From Curvibacter sp. CHRR-16 (GTDB lineage Bacteria > Pseudomonadota > Gammaproteobacteria > Burkholderiales > Burkholderiaceae_C), in the NCBI RefSeq assembly GCF_018474005.1, contig NZ_JAHCSH010000005.1:272212-336211 (forward strand): 64,000 bases of DNA, read 5' to 3'. The notes under the pieces were generated by a model. It was given only the letters and a program-made list of their open reading frames with translations, had not been told where the DNA came from and searched no databases. The position numbers and the translations under genes were made by a program. This document shows, one piece after another, positions 7,167 to 14,808 of this stretch; positions within the stretch are counted from its first letter, which is position 1; every line of letters starts with the position of its first letter.

Positions 7167-7194
7167 AGTAGCTACTAACCGCTAAGTAGCTACT
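7167..7194 (-). promoter_or_regulatory. duplicated palindrome AGTAGCTACT, likely operator
   Basis: The self-complementary decamer AGTAGCTACT occurs at 7167-7176 and 7185-7194 (centres 18 bases apart; the second extends to AAGTAGCTACTT), 15-43 bases upstream of the 238-residue gene. Two palindromes nearly two helical turns apart suggest cooperative binding of a dimeric repressor at its promoter. Confidence 0.45.
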
Positions 7195-7261
7195 TAATGA
7201 GTTTCAAATAGATCTGTGCTACCAATGATCACTGGTCAGTACCGACAGTTGATACACGGAT

Positions 7262-7837
7262 TCATCGCGCCAAACCTGCGGAAACAGCGGCGATGATCCC
7301 GACGCCAACAACAGGGATGAGCATGTACGACATGGCCAGGATCCGCTCAGCCCCTTTCGTCAAAAGATACAGCAGGACCACAAACGCGGGATAAAGAATC
7401 CATACGGAAGACTCCTTCGTGGGAATCGATGAGGTTGCAGGGACGGTTGGTTTCGCCGTCAGATAAAGCATTCCTAGGTATGAGAACACCAAGTAACCCA
7501 AATCGGAGATTCGGGTCAAAGGTTTTCCGCGTCTTAGAAGCAATGCACGAATAAGCGCTCCGTGAAATAACCCCAAAAGCACAGCGCAATCAACGAAGTT
7601 CTCCGGGAATGTGTGCGCGAAAACCTTTGTGAGCAGCTCGGCAACCGGCTGAGAAAGATTGCTGCGGTAGAACACCAGTGCGTCGAGTACGAAGCCTTTC
7701 CACTTAAAAACGACCTCTGACAAGGACGCCAGCGAACTGGTCGCCAGAAACAACGCGACACTAAGGAACACCTTCACTCTCCATGGTGAACGATCCCAGT
7801 GCTGCGTAACCTCGTCAAAATCTGCTTTGAGTCCCAT
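7262..7837 (-). CDS. polytopic membrane protein of unknown function
   Basis: The 191-residue protein has about four to five hydrophobic segments (approximately 23-41, 84-100, 112-128, 145-160 and 167-187). No family motif is recognised. A TTG codon at 7843 overlapping the stop of the upstream transporter is an alternative start; I prefer the ATG at 7837. It directly follows the His-tailed EamA transporter gene and is presumably the third gene of the cadR operon, which makes a metal-related role plausible but unproven. Confidence 0.5.
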   Translation of the reverse strand: MGLKADFDEVTQHWDRSPWRVKVFLSVALFLATSSLASLSEVVFKWKGFVLDALVFYRSNLSQPVAELLTKVFAHTFPENFVDCAVLLGLFHGALIRALLLRRGKPLTRISDLGYLVFSYLGMLYLTAKPTVPATSSIPTKESSVWILYPAFVVLLYLLTKGAERILAMSYMLIPVVGVGIIAAVSAGLAR

Positions 7838-7839
7838 AC

Positions 7840-8892
7840 TCAAGAATGACCGTGTCGATGGTGGATATCAGGGAAATGCCTGTGATGATGGTGCAAGATG
7901 TCATGCGTGTGGGGGTGCACATGGGCCTTGTCGCCACTCCACTCAAAGTCATGTGTGTGCTGGTGGTGCGCATCGTGTGAATGCGAGTGCGTATGCTGCA
8001 TGGGCTCATGGGCATGCATGTGGTCATGGATTTCCGTCAAATGCAGCCATACACCTATCCCCATAAGCGCAGCTGCCGCCCAGAATGCAAGTCCGGTGGG
8101 CTCTCCCAACATCAGTAGTGCCACAGCGGCTCCAATAAATGGAGCGGTCGAAAAATATGCGCCTGTGCGCGCAGTACCCAGTCCACGCAGGGCTAAAACA
8201 AACATTGCCAAACTGAATCCGTAACCTAGTAGGCCCACGGTCATCGTCCCGCCAATGGTTGCAAAGCCAGGCATAGGAACATCCAACATCGCAGCCATCG
8301 CAGTGTTCACCAAGCCTGCGACCACTCCTTTGCTGCTGGCAATGAAGAGCGCGTCCGACGCAGAGACCTTCCGGGTCAGGTTGTTGTCGATAGCCCAGCA
8401 CAAGCAGGCGACCCCAACCAACACCGGCCCGGCCCAGTCTAAGGAATTGGAAGTCTGGCCTGGCCACGACAGCACAACACCGCCAGCCACGATGGCCACC
8501 ATGCCCCATACCAAACGTTTGTCAGCGCTCTCCTTGAAAACCAGCCAGGCTATGGTGGCAGTCAAAACAGCTTCGAGATTCAGCAAGAGGGATGCGCTTG
8601 ATCCACTGGTGCTTGTGAGACCAAACATCAAGGCCAAGGGCCCGAATACACCGCCAAACAGGATGGCTCCGAGCAGCCAAGGCCACTCCCCTGGCGGCAG
8701 TTCAGATGCTCGCCACCCACGATCACGAATCAAGCGAATTAGACCTAACCCGATTCCACTGCCCAAGTACAGCAAACCTGCAAGAAGGATGGGCGACATG
8801 TCACCAACCAGCAATTTGGCAAACGGTGTACTGGCACCAAACAAGATGGCGGCCCCCAAAGCAAAAAGTGCAGCCCGATTTGAAAATATCAT
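7840..8892 (-). CDS. EamA/DMT-family transporter with His-rich C-terminal tail
   Basis: The 350-residue protein contains about ten hydrophobic helices arranged as two EamA repeats (first: A-A-I-L-F-G-A-S-T-P-F-A-K, second beginning near residue 150 with A-C-L-C-W-A-I-D-N-N). It ends in about 60 residues containing more than twenty histidines in H-x-H and H-H clusters. DMT proteins are inner-membrane exporters of metabolites; His tails of this kind occur in metal carriers such as ZIP, CDF and NreB, so I infer transport or buffering of Zn/Cd/Ni. The frame is open up to 9096, but the ATG at 8892 gives a normal DMT N-terminus. It follows cadR by 46 bases and is probably cotranscribed with it. Confidence 0.7.
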   Translation of the reverse strand: MIFSNRAALFALGAAILFGASTPFAKLLVGDMSPILLAGLLYLGSGIGLGLIRLIRDRGWRASELPPGEWPWLLGAILFGGVFGPLALMFGLTSTSGSSASLLLNLEAVLTATIAWLVFKESADKRLVWGMVAIVAGGVVLSWPGQTSNSLDWAGPVLVGVACLCWAIDNNLTRKVSASDALFIASSKGVVAGLVNTAMAAMLDVPMPGFATIGGTMTVGLLGYGFSLAMFVLALRGLGTARTGAYFSTAPFIGAAVALLMLGEPTGLAFWAAAALMGIGVWLHLTEIHDHMHAHEPMQHTHSHSHDAHHQHTHDFEWSGDKAHVHPHTHDILHHHHRHFPDIHHRHGHS

Positions 8893-8938
8893 TTGAATAT
8901 GCGCGATGGGTGTGTTCGGTGCGGCTGAAACGGCGAGT

Positions 8939-9370
8939 TCAACCCAGATGAGTGTGGCGTTCGATCTTGGCCTCCGTCTCCATGGACGCAAGGCCTTGCA
9001 AAATTCCACAGGAATCGACCGCCTGTTCTGACGCGCAGCGTTCGCGTAGCTCCCGAAGCTGCTTCTTGAGATGTGTGAGCTCCTGAATTCGCTCATTCAC
9101 ATGAGCAATGTGCTGGTCAAAGACATCGTTGATGGCGCCACAACCGTCCGCAGGCTGATCCGCCAGTTCCAATAGCGTGTGGATTTCCTGCTGGCTCATA
9201 TCGAGCGCCCGGCAATTGCGTATGAACCGCAGGCGCTCAAGGTGTTCAGGACCGTAAATCCGAAAGTTCCCCTGTGTACGCGCGGGCTCAGGGAGCAGGC
9301 CCGCCTTTTCGTAATACCGAACCGTCTCCACGGTGCACTGCGCCACTTGGGCCAATTCGCCGATTTTCAT
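8939..9370 (-). CDS. cadR: Cd(II)/Pb(II)-responsive MerR-family regulator
   Basis: MerR-type winged helix at residues 1-70 (M-K-I-G-E-L-A, then E-T-V-R-Y-Y-E-K-A-G-L-L), a dimerisation helix (about 80-115) and a metal loop with C77, C112 and C121. The C-x9-C... spacing across C112 and C121 (eight residues between) is that of PbrR/CadR sensors of Cd, Pb and Zn rather than of MerR or CueR. It lies divergent from cadA across a 76-base gap holding the 19-bp-spacer promoter it is expected to untwist. The start at 9370 has a GGAGG sequence upstream. It should also act on the similar promoter at 14761-14791. Confidence 0.85.
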   Translation of the reverse strand: MKIGELAQVAQCTVETVRYYEKAGLLPEPARTQGNFRIYGPEHLERLRFIRNCRALDMSQQEIHTLLELADQPADGCGAINDVFDQHIAHVNERIQELTHLKKQLRELRERCASEQAVDSCGILQGLASMETEAKIERHTHLG

Positions 9371-9389
9371 GAAGGCCTCCAGAAATGTC

Positions 9390-9420
9390 TTGACTCTATA
9401 GTAACTACAGGTTGTGTAAT
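9390..9420 (+). promoter_or_regulatory. CadR/PbrR-type promoter-operator of cadA
   Basis: TTGACT (9390-9395) and TGTAAT (9415-9420) are separated by 19 bp, the over-long spacer typical of MerR-family targets. The spacer contains the near-perfect dyad CTATAGT-A-ACTACAG (one mismatch). It sits between divergent cadR and cadA, 27 bases before the cadA start. Confidence 0.75.
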
Positions 9421-9446
9421 TTGGACATATTCAATGGAAAGTCCTT

Positions 9447-11759
9447 ATGTCCGCCTCCCATAAACACGATTCGCACGATCACGATCACCAAGATCATGGC
9501 CATGGGCACGCCCATTCCCATGATGATGCTTGTTGCGCTGCCCCATCCGTCAAACTGGAAGAACCGGGCAAGGCCAGCTCTTGTGCGACCGACTGCTGCA
9601 GCAGTGAGGCGTCGGCTACTCAGCCATTGGTGCCACTGGCAAAGCCCGCCCGCAGTGATGGGGGCGTTCAGACGCCGATTCGCATCATGCAGATGGACTG
9701 CCCCACCGAAGAGGGGCTCCTGCGCAAGAAGCTGGGCGGCATGGCCGGCGTAAGCGGACTGGAGTTCAACCTAATGCAGCGGGTCTTGACGGTCACCCAC
9801 GCACCGAAAGACTTGGAACCCATTCTGGCCGCCGTGCGCTCCCTCGGCTTCACCCCAGAAGTCGCCACTGAAAACGCCGCTTTGGAAGAGCCGACACCGG
9901 AACCTGCCAAACCTTGGTGGCCCTTGGCGTTGGCCGGCGTGGCCGCGATAGCCTCGGAAGCGGTTGAATGGGCCGGGTTACCCACCTGGATGGCTGCTGT
10001 GCTGGCATTGGTTGCAGTCTTCGCATGCGGGATCACGACCTACAAAAAGGGCTGGATTGCCATCAGCAATGGAAATCTCAACATCAATGCACTGATGAGC
10101 ATTGCCGTCACGGGGGCGCTCTTCCTGGGACAGTGGCCAGAGGCCGCCATGGTGATGGTGTTGTTCACCATTGCTGAGTTGATCGAGGCCAAGTCGCTCG
10201 ACCGGGCCCGCAATGCCATTCGCGGCTTGATGCAACTGACGCCGGAAACTGCAACGGTGTTGCAAGCCGATGGCTCTTGGAAAGACATGGCCGCCAAATC
10301 GGTTGCGGTGGATGCTCGTGTCCGTATCAAGCCGGGCGAACGCATCGCCCTGGACGGAAAAATCGTCACCGGCCGTTCGACCATCAACCAGGCGCCCATC
10401 ACCGGGGAAAGCCTCCCCGTGGAAAAAACCGAGGGCGACCAGGTGTTTGCCGGCACTATCAATGAGTCTGGTTCGTTTGAGTACCTGGTGACTGCCGCTG
10501 CCAACGACAGCACCCTGGCGCGCATCATCCACGCAGTGGAAGAAGCACAAGGCGCGCGTGCACCCACCCAGCGCTTTGTGGACCAATTTGCCCGCGTCTA
10601 CACCCCTGTGGTGTTCGCTATTGCCCTGGCGGTGGCCATCCTGCCGCCACTTCTGCTGGGCGGGGTGTGGTTTGCGTGGATCTACAAGGCACTGGTGTTG
10701 CTGGTGATTGCTTGCCCCTGCGCTTTGGTGATCTCTACCCCTGTCACCATCGTCAGCGGCCTGGCCGCTGCAGCTCGCCAGGGCATCCTGGTCAAAGGCG
10801 GTGTCTATCTGGAAGATGGCCGCAAGCTCAAAAGCATTGCCCTCGACAAAACCGGCACCATTACCCACGGCAAACCTGCGCAAACTGACTTTGTGACGCT
10901 CAGCGCAATGAATGAGGCCGAACTGCGCAGTCTCGCTGCAAGCTTGGCCGGCCGTTCAGACCACCCCGTGTCCAAAGCCATCACCGAGGCGGCCAAGCGT
11001 GACAACGTTGTGCTGCGCAATGTGGACGGGTTTGAGGCATTGCCGGGTCGAGGAACCAAGGGTTCCATAGATGGAAAGCTCTTCTATTTGGGCAACCACC
11101 GCCTCATCCACGAACAAGGCCGTTGCTCCGAAGCATTGGAAGCTCGCCTGTCTGTGCTGGAAGAGCAAGGCAAGACCGTCATTCTGCTGGCCGACGACCA
11201 GGAGGTGCATGGCATGTTTGCCGTGGCTGACACCGTCAAGGACAGCAGCCGCCAGGCCATCGCTGAACTCCACGACTTGGGTATCAAGACGGTCATGCTG
11301 ACCGGCGACAACGCCCATACCGCCAAAGCCATTGCCGATCAAGTTGGAATCGACGAAGCCAGGGGCGATCTGCTGCCGGAAGACAAGCTCAAGGTGATCG
11401 AAGGCATGCTCGGTCAAGGTGGCGCCGTCGGTATGGTGGGGGATGGCATTAACGATGCTCCTGCGCTGGCCCGGGCAGATATTGGCTTTGCCATGGGTGC
11501 TGCCGGCACCGGCACCGCCATTGAGACTGCCGACGTGGCCTTGATGGACGACGACCTGCGCAAATTGCCCCGTTTTGTACGTCTCTCCCGCAGCACCCAT
11601 GCGCTGTTGGTACAGAACATTGTTCTGGCACTCGGCATCAAGGCCGTGTTCCTGGTTCTGACCCTCACGGGCGCAGGCACGATGTGGATGGCCGTTTTTG
11701 CGGACGTGGGTGCGAGCTTGCTGGTGGTTGGCAACGGACTGCGCTTGCTTCGCAAGTGA
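9447..11759 (+). CDS. cadA: Cd2+/Zn2+/Pb2+-exporting P1B-type ATPase
   Basis: A 770-residue heavy-metal P-type ATPase. It starts with a His-rich stretch (H-D-S-H-D-H-D-H) and C-C pairs, then an HMA-like domain with M-D-C-P-T-E-E near residue 82 (the Asp/Cys form seen in ZntA/CadA/PbrA), the phosphatase motif T-G-E-S, the membrane C-P-C motif at about 422-424, the phosphorylation motif D-K-T-G-T at about 466, a [S/D]-H-P locus and the hinge G-D-G-I-N-D. These features place it in the P1B-2 (Zn/Cd/Pb) group in the inner membrane. It is divergent from cadR and is followed by a small zinc-ribbon gene. Confidence 0.9.
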   Translation: MSASHKHDSHDHDHQDHGHGHAHSHDDACCAAPSVKLEEPGKASSCATDCCSSEASATQPLVPLAKPARSDGGVQTPIRIMQMDCPTEEGLLRKKLGGMAGVSGLEFNLMQRVLTVTHAPKDLEPILAAVRSLGFTPEVATENAALEEPTPEPAKPWWPLALAGVAAIASEAVEWAGLPTWMAAVLALVAVFACGITTYKKGWIAISNGNLNINALMSIAVTGALFLGQWPEAAMVMVLFTIAELIEAKSLDRARNAIRGLMQLTPETATVLQADGSWKDMAAKSVAVDARVRIKPGERIALDGKIVTGRSTINQAPITGESLPVEKTEGDQVFAGTINESGSFEYLVTAAANDSTLARIIHAVEEAQGARAPTQRFVDQFARVYTPVVFAIALAVAILPPLLLGGVWFAWIYKALVLLVIACPCALVISTPVTIVSGLAAAARQGILVKGGVYLEDGRKLKSIALDKTGTITHGKPAQTDFVTLSAMNEAELRSLAASLAGRSDHPVSKAITEAAKRDNVVLRNVDGFEALPGRGTKGSIDGKLFYLGNHRLIHEQGRCSEALEARLSVLEEQGKTVILLADDQEVHGMFAVADTVKDSSRQAIAELHDLGIKTVMLTGDNAHTAKAIADQVGIDEARGDLLPEDKLKVIEGMLGQGGAVGMVGDGINDAPALARADIGFAMGAAGTGTAIETADVALMDDDLRKLPRFVRLSRSTHALLVQNIVLALGIKAVFLVLTLTGAGTMWMAVFADVGASLLVVGNGLRLLRK

Positions 11760-11813
11760 AGTTTGTATGGCCTGATTCAGACAATCCCTAGGTAAGAGAA
11801 CGGAACCAGTGCA

Positions 11814-12113
11814 ATGAGCTTTTTCGACAGACTATTCGGCGGCCATGGCGGCGGTCACGGTGGCAACCACCATGGCCATCATCGAGAGGAGCACCACGCG
11901 CCACGTCACGGTGGCCATGGCGACAGCTACGGGAGTCGGCCTCCGAACCTTGGTGGAGTCGCTTGCGCAGCCTGCAACACCCTGAATGCAGCAGATGCCA
12001 AGTTCTGCCAATCCTGCGGGAAGTCCACGCAGCCTGCCCGGTGCACCCAGTGTGCGGCCACGCTGATGGTGGGGACCAGGTTCTGCGGGCAATGTGGGAA
12101 ACCAGCCGGCTGA
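11814..12113 (+). CDS. His-rich double zinc-ribbon small protein
   Basis: The 99-residue protein has a Gly/His-rich N-terminal half (repeated G-G-H-G-G, H-H-G-H-H) and two zinc-ribbon pairs in the C-terminal half (C-A-A-C, C-Q-S-C, C-T-Q-C and C-G-Q-C). It is predicted to be cytoplasmic, as no signal peptide is visible. It lies 54 bases after cadA and probably shares its transcript. A role as Zn/Cd buffer or metallochaperone for CadA fits the composition and position but is inference. Confidence 0.6.
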   Translation: MSFFDRLFGGHGGGHGGNHHGHHREEHHAPRHGGHGDSYGSRPPNLGGVACAACNTLNAADAKFCQSCGKSTQPARCTQCAATLMVGTRFCGQCGKPAG

Positions 12114-12153
12114 TAGTTCGGGGGATTGGGGAATTGAAGCTAGAATTTCTTCG

Positions 12154-12507
12154 ATGTCTGGGAAATACCGCGCTCTTTTCCTATTGGCTGTCATTTTTTG
12201 GCAGTCACTGGCAGTCCTTAGCTCCTTGAGTTTGGTGCAGCACGCGCGGGAAGACTCCCTTCAGACACCTGGTGAGGCACATGCGTTTTATCAGCACCAC
12301 CTTGATCAAACGGCTCACAAAACAGGTGAGGCGGATACCGCTTCTCATGCCCATGTCGGCGCTGTTGCCGATATCGCCGCGGTCATCGGCGATGAACCCG
12401 TAAAACTGCCCGTGTTTCGCCCTCAGTACGCAGTTGGTGCGCTTGCGGTCGCGAGGCAAACGCCGGTTTTGGCTGGGCTTCTCCGACCTCCACGAGCCCT
12501 CTCCTGA
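12154..12507 (+). CDS. exported His-containing small protein, CzcI-like position
   Basis: Starting at the ATG at 12154 the protein has an N-terminal hydrophobic segment (A-L-F-L-L-A-V-I-F-W-Q) suited to a signal peptide, then a region with spaced histidines (H-H-L-D-Q-T-A-H, H-A-H-V), and ends in a P-P-R motif. Small periplasmic proteins of this organisation accompany czc/cad systems (CzcI type). The upstream in-frame extension to 12094 overlaps the zinc-ribbon gene and lacks the signal sequence, so I discarded it. No paralogue-level similarity to the other two small periplasmic proteins of this island was established. Confidence 0.45.
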   Translation: MSGKYRALFLLAVIFWQSLAVLSSLSLVQHAREDSLQTPGEAHAFYQHHLDQTAHKTGEADTASHAHVGAVADIAAVIGDEPVKLPVFRPQYAVGALAVARQTPVLAGLLRPPRALS

Positions 12508-12736
12508 CATCAAGCTCCATCGCCACCTGAGTGGCTTTGGACCTTGATTCATCCCCTTAGACACGGCGCAGATCGCCTGTTTCCGTGTCTCCCTAATGTC
12601 ACAGATGGATTGCCCTGCAACGAGGGCCACTGTGCATTTCTGCATTGCCCATGCGGCGCGTTTCGCGCCTCTCTCCACGGACAGAGTCCGCACTCCGGCC
12701 CCGCTGCCACCACTTGCTCCAGACTAGGAATTTGAA

Positions 12737-13594
12737 ATGTTTGTAATCGTCGGATGGCTTATCTGCATCGCCTGCGTGTTTGGCGTGTTCATTATTCACG
12801 GTGGCAACATCAGCGTTGTGCTCAAGGCATTGCCGTTTGAGCTGATAACGATTGGCGGTGCCACGGTGGGAGCCTTTGTCGCCAACAACCAGATGAAGGT
12901 CATCAAGGCCACCATCAAGGGCCTGGGGTCTTGCTTCAAAGGAAGCAAGTACACCAAGGACCGCTACATGGAGCTGATGGCACTCCTGTTCGACCTCCTT
13001 CAAAAGGCTCGCAAGGAAGGCCTGATGGCCATCGAAAAAGACGTTGAAGAACCCGAGCAGTCAGAGATTTTCAAGAAACATCCCAATGTGGGCTCTGACC
13101 ACCACGTCGTGGAGTTCGTCACCGACTACTTGCGCATGATGGTGTCGGGCAACCTGAATGCCCACGAGATCGAAAACATCATGGATGGCGCCATTGAAGC
13201 GCACCATGTGGAGGCCCATGCAGCCGTCGCTGCCATCCAGCGTATTGCGGGCGGACTGCCTGCATTCGGGATTGTGGCTGCGGTGTTGGGGGTTGTGAAC
13301 ACCATGGGTTCAGTGGGTCAGCCGCCGGCAGTACTGGGGGGGATGATCGGCTCTGCCCTGGTGGGAACATTCCTGGGGATTTTGCTGGCCTATGCCTTCG
13401 CCGAGCCTTTGGCAGGCCTGTTGGAGCAGAAGGTTGAGGAAGGCGGCAAAGAATTGCAATGCATCAAGACCATTCTGCTTGCCAGCATGCAAGGCTACAA
13501 CCCGTCCACAGCGGTAGAGTTCGGCCGCCAGATTCTGTTCTCCACCGAGCGCCCCACGTTTTCGGAGCTGGAGGCACATGTCAAGAAGAAGTAA
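12737..13594 (+). CDS. motA: flagellar motor stator MotA-like protein, orphan
   Basis: Full-length (285 residues) MotA: four membrane segments (about 1-20, 32-50, 170-192 and 200-222), the cytoplasmic loop with charged R-K-E-G-L-M-A-I-E-K-D residues that contact FliG, and the conserved proline in G-G-L-P-A-F-G-I-V-A-A-V-L-G. MotA forms the pentameric proton-driven stator around a MotB dimer. No motB gene lies in this window; what follows is an 81-residue membrane protein that is not MotB. The gene has a Shine-Dalgarno AGGAA. Its location between cadmium and copper genes is unexpected for a chromosomal motility gene. Confidence 0.8.
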   Translation: MFVIVGWLICIACVFGVFIIHGGNISVVLKALPFELITIGGATVGAFVANNQMKVIKATIKGLGSCFKGSKYTKDRYMELMALLFDLLQKARKEGLMAIEKDVEEPEQSEIFKKHPNVGSDHHVVEFVTDYLRMMVSGNLNAHEIENIMDGAIEAHHVEAHAAVAAIQRIAGGLPAFGIVAAVLGVVNTMGSVGQPPAVLGGMIGSALVGTFLGILLAYAFAEPLAGLLEQKVEEGGKELQCIKTILLASMQGYNPSTAVEFGRQILFSTERPTFSELEAHVKKK

Positions 13595-13823
13595 AACGGG
13601 TGGGGACGACCTGGCATCAGGGGTGAAGCCCACGAGGCGGGATGCGGCCATCCAAATGGGCGGCCGTCTCCTGTTGGTCTTAATCGGCGTACTGCAACTG
13701 GTTGCGATTGTTCAATCCGATTCGCCTGCGGACACGGTGCTTCACGGAGTTTTTCTGCTGGTACTCATCGTGTTAGGGACACGAAAGACCAAGAGTCCCA
13801 AAAAACTGCGTGGAAGACAGTGA
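13578..13823 (+). CDS. small two-helix membrane protein
   Basis: This 81-residue basic protein overlaps the 3' end of motA by 17 bases and has two hydrophobic segments (about 27-46 and 53-68) with Lys/Arg-rich ends. It has neither the plug/ion-channel Asp nor the OmpA-like peptidoglycan-binding domain of MotB. Function unknown; translational coupling to motA suggests it belongs with that gene. Confidence 0.45.
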   Translation: MSRRSKTGGDDLASGVKPTRRDAAIQMGGRLLLVLIGVLQLVAIVQSDSPADTVLHGVFLLVLIVLGTRKTKSPKKLRGRQ

Positions 13824-13860
13824 GGCAGACAACGCGTGTTTGCCACTCCGACGGGCACGA

Positions 13861-14301
13861 TTACTTCGGCTTGGTCAGTGACACAGGCGCATGCACGTAA
13901 ACGACTTCGCGCGCACCATCCGCACTCTGAAAGATCAGCGTGATCTGTACCTCAAACCCTGCGCGGATCGGTTTTTTAACGTCCACGAGCATCAAATGGT
14001 AGCCCTCCGGTTTGAACTCCAGAGTTTTGTCGGCGTGCAATTGAAGATCGACCACGGGGTGCATCGTCTTGCCGCCTTTGTCCTGAGCCGCCCCATGCAC
14101 TTCTACAGCTTCTGCGGACGACGATCGGGCTGAGATGAGCTTCGTGTCTTTGGGTGACAAAAGCTGCATATAGACCGGCGCTGATCTTTCACCGGGATCA
14201 CTGGGACGCGCCCAGGCTTCGGTGGCGACGACTTGGGCCCGAGCCGTCACAAAGCACAGTTCGACAAGAACCAATAGCGCAATTTTTCGAAGCAGTTTCA
14301 T
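13861..14301 (-). CDS. PCu(A)C-type periplasmic copper chaperone
   Basis: 146 residues with a signal peptide (cleavage near A-R-A-Q) and a cupredoxin-like fold carrying H69, M80, H102 and M104, exactly the H-X10-M-X21-H-X-M copper(I) site of the PCu(A)C family. Members deliver copper to cytochrome oxidase or to periplasmic cuproproteins, often with SCO, which is also present here (16101-16727). It is probably cotranscribed with the DUF3703 gene 38 bases upstream. The reading frame appears intact. Confidence 0.8.
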   Translation of the reverse strand: MKLLRKIALLVLVELCFVTARAQVVATEAWARPSDPGERSAPVYMQLLSPKDTKLISARSSSAEAVEVHGAAQDKGGKTMHPVVDLQLHADKTLEFKPEGYHLMLVDVKKPIRAGFEVQITLIFQSADGAREVVYVHAPVSLTKPK

Positions 14302-14339
14302 CGATCAATGCCCACCCTGAAATAGGTCATGCAGGCCCA

Positions 14340-14720
14340 TCAGCGGGAAAAATTTGCAGCCCGTGCAGCAGCAATCACTTGGAGTACTTCGATCGAAGGC
14401 GCCATCGCCCGGAACGCACTGATCTCCGCGCGGCCAGAGTTGCCAATTGGCAGGCGCCTGAACAGATGCCCCAAGGGAACCAGTGCGATTCTAAAAAGCT
14501 GCCCCAGTACCTCCTTCGGCATGCGTCTTTCCCAGGCCAGCGAGAGCATCAAACAATGGACTTGCAAGTGCGGAAAGAAGCGTGTCTGCCCCACGATATG
14601 GGCGGCTTCCAGCAACAACCAACGCTGCCCATCCGGCTCATGGGCGGCACTTCGGTAGTGCTCAATCAGGCGCTGGTAAGTATCTGTACTGTAGAAGTTG
14701 CTATTGGCTGGTATTGGCAT
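14340..14720 (-). CDS. DUF3703 domain protein
   Basis: 126 residues matching DUF3703: A-A-H-I-V-G-Q, two H-x-x-x-H/H-L-x-x-H type motifs, M-L-x-L-A, the conserved E-V-L-G-Q-L-x-R-I-A-L, and P-x-G-N-x-G-R-A followed by P-M-A-P-S. The many conserved histidines suggest a metal- or heme-binding helical protein, but no function is established. It is headed by its own CadR/PbrR-type promoter (14761-14791), so I infer induction by Cd/Pb/Zn and a role in that response. The copper-chaperone gene follows in the same direction. Confidence 0.65.
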   Translation of the reverse strand: MPIPANSNFYSTDTYQRLIEHYRSAAHEPDGQRWLLLEAAHIVGQTRFFPHLQVHCLMLSLAWERRMPKEVLGQLFRIALVPLGHLFRRLPIGNSGRAEISAFRAMAPSIEVLQVIAAARAANFSR

Positions 14721-14760
14721 GGCTGGATAGTTCCGAGTCTTGATGAAATCATCGGCATAG

Positions 14761-14791
14761 ATTGTTCAACCTGTAGTAGCTACAGAGTCAA
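14761..14791 (-). promoter_or_regulatory. second CadR/PbrR-type promoter-operator (DUF3703 gene)
   Basis: Read on the minus strand: TTGACT (14791-14786), a 19-bp spacer containing the perfect dyad CTGTAG-CTA-CTACAG (14785-14771), then AACAAT (14766-14761). The -35 element and the right half of the dyad (ACTACAGGTTG) match the cadA promoter almost base for base. It lies 41 bases before the DUF3703 start. Confidence 0.7.
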
Positions 14792-14808
14792 TTGGTTTTC
14801 CACTGGGG

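Noticed and set aside
8893..9096. N-terminal extension of the EamA transporter
   Set aside because: It overlaps cadR and encodes no membrane segment; the ATG at 8892 gives a normal DMT start.
13578..13823. 81-residue protein after motA considered as MotB
   Set aside because: It lacks the MotB transmembrane Asp and OmpA-like domain and is far too short.
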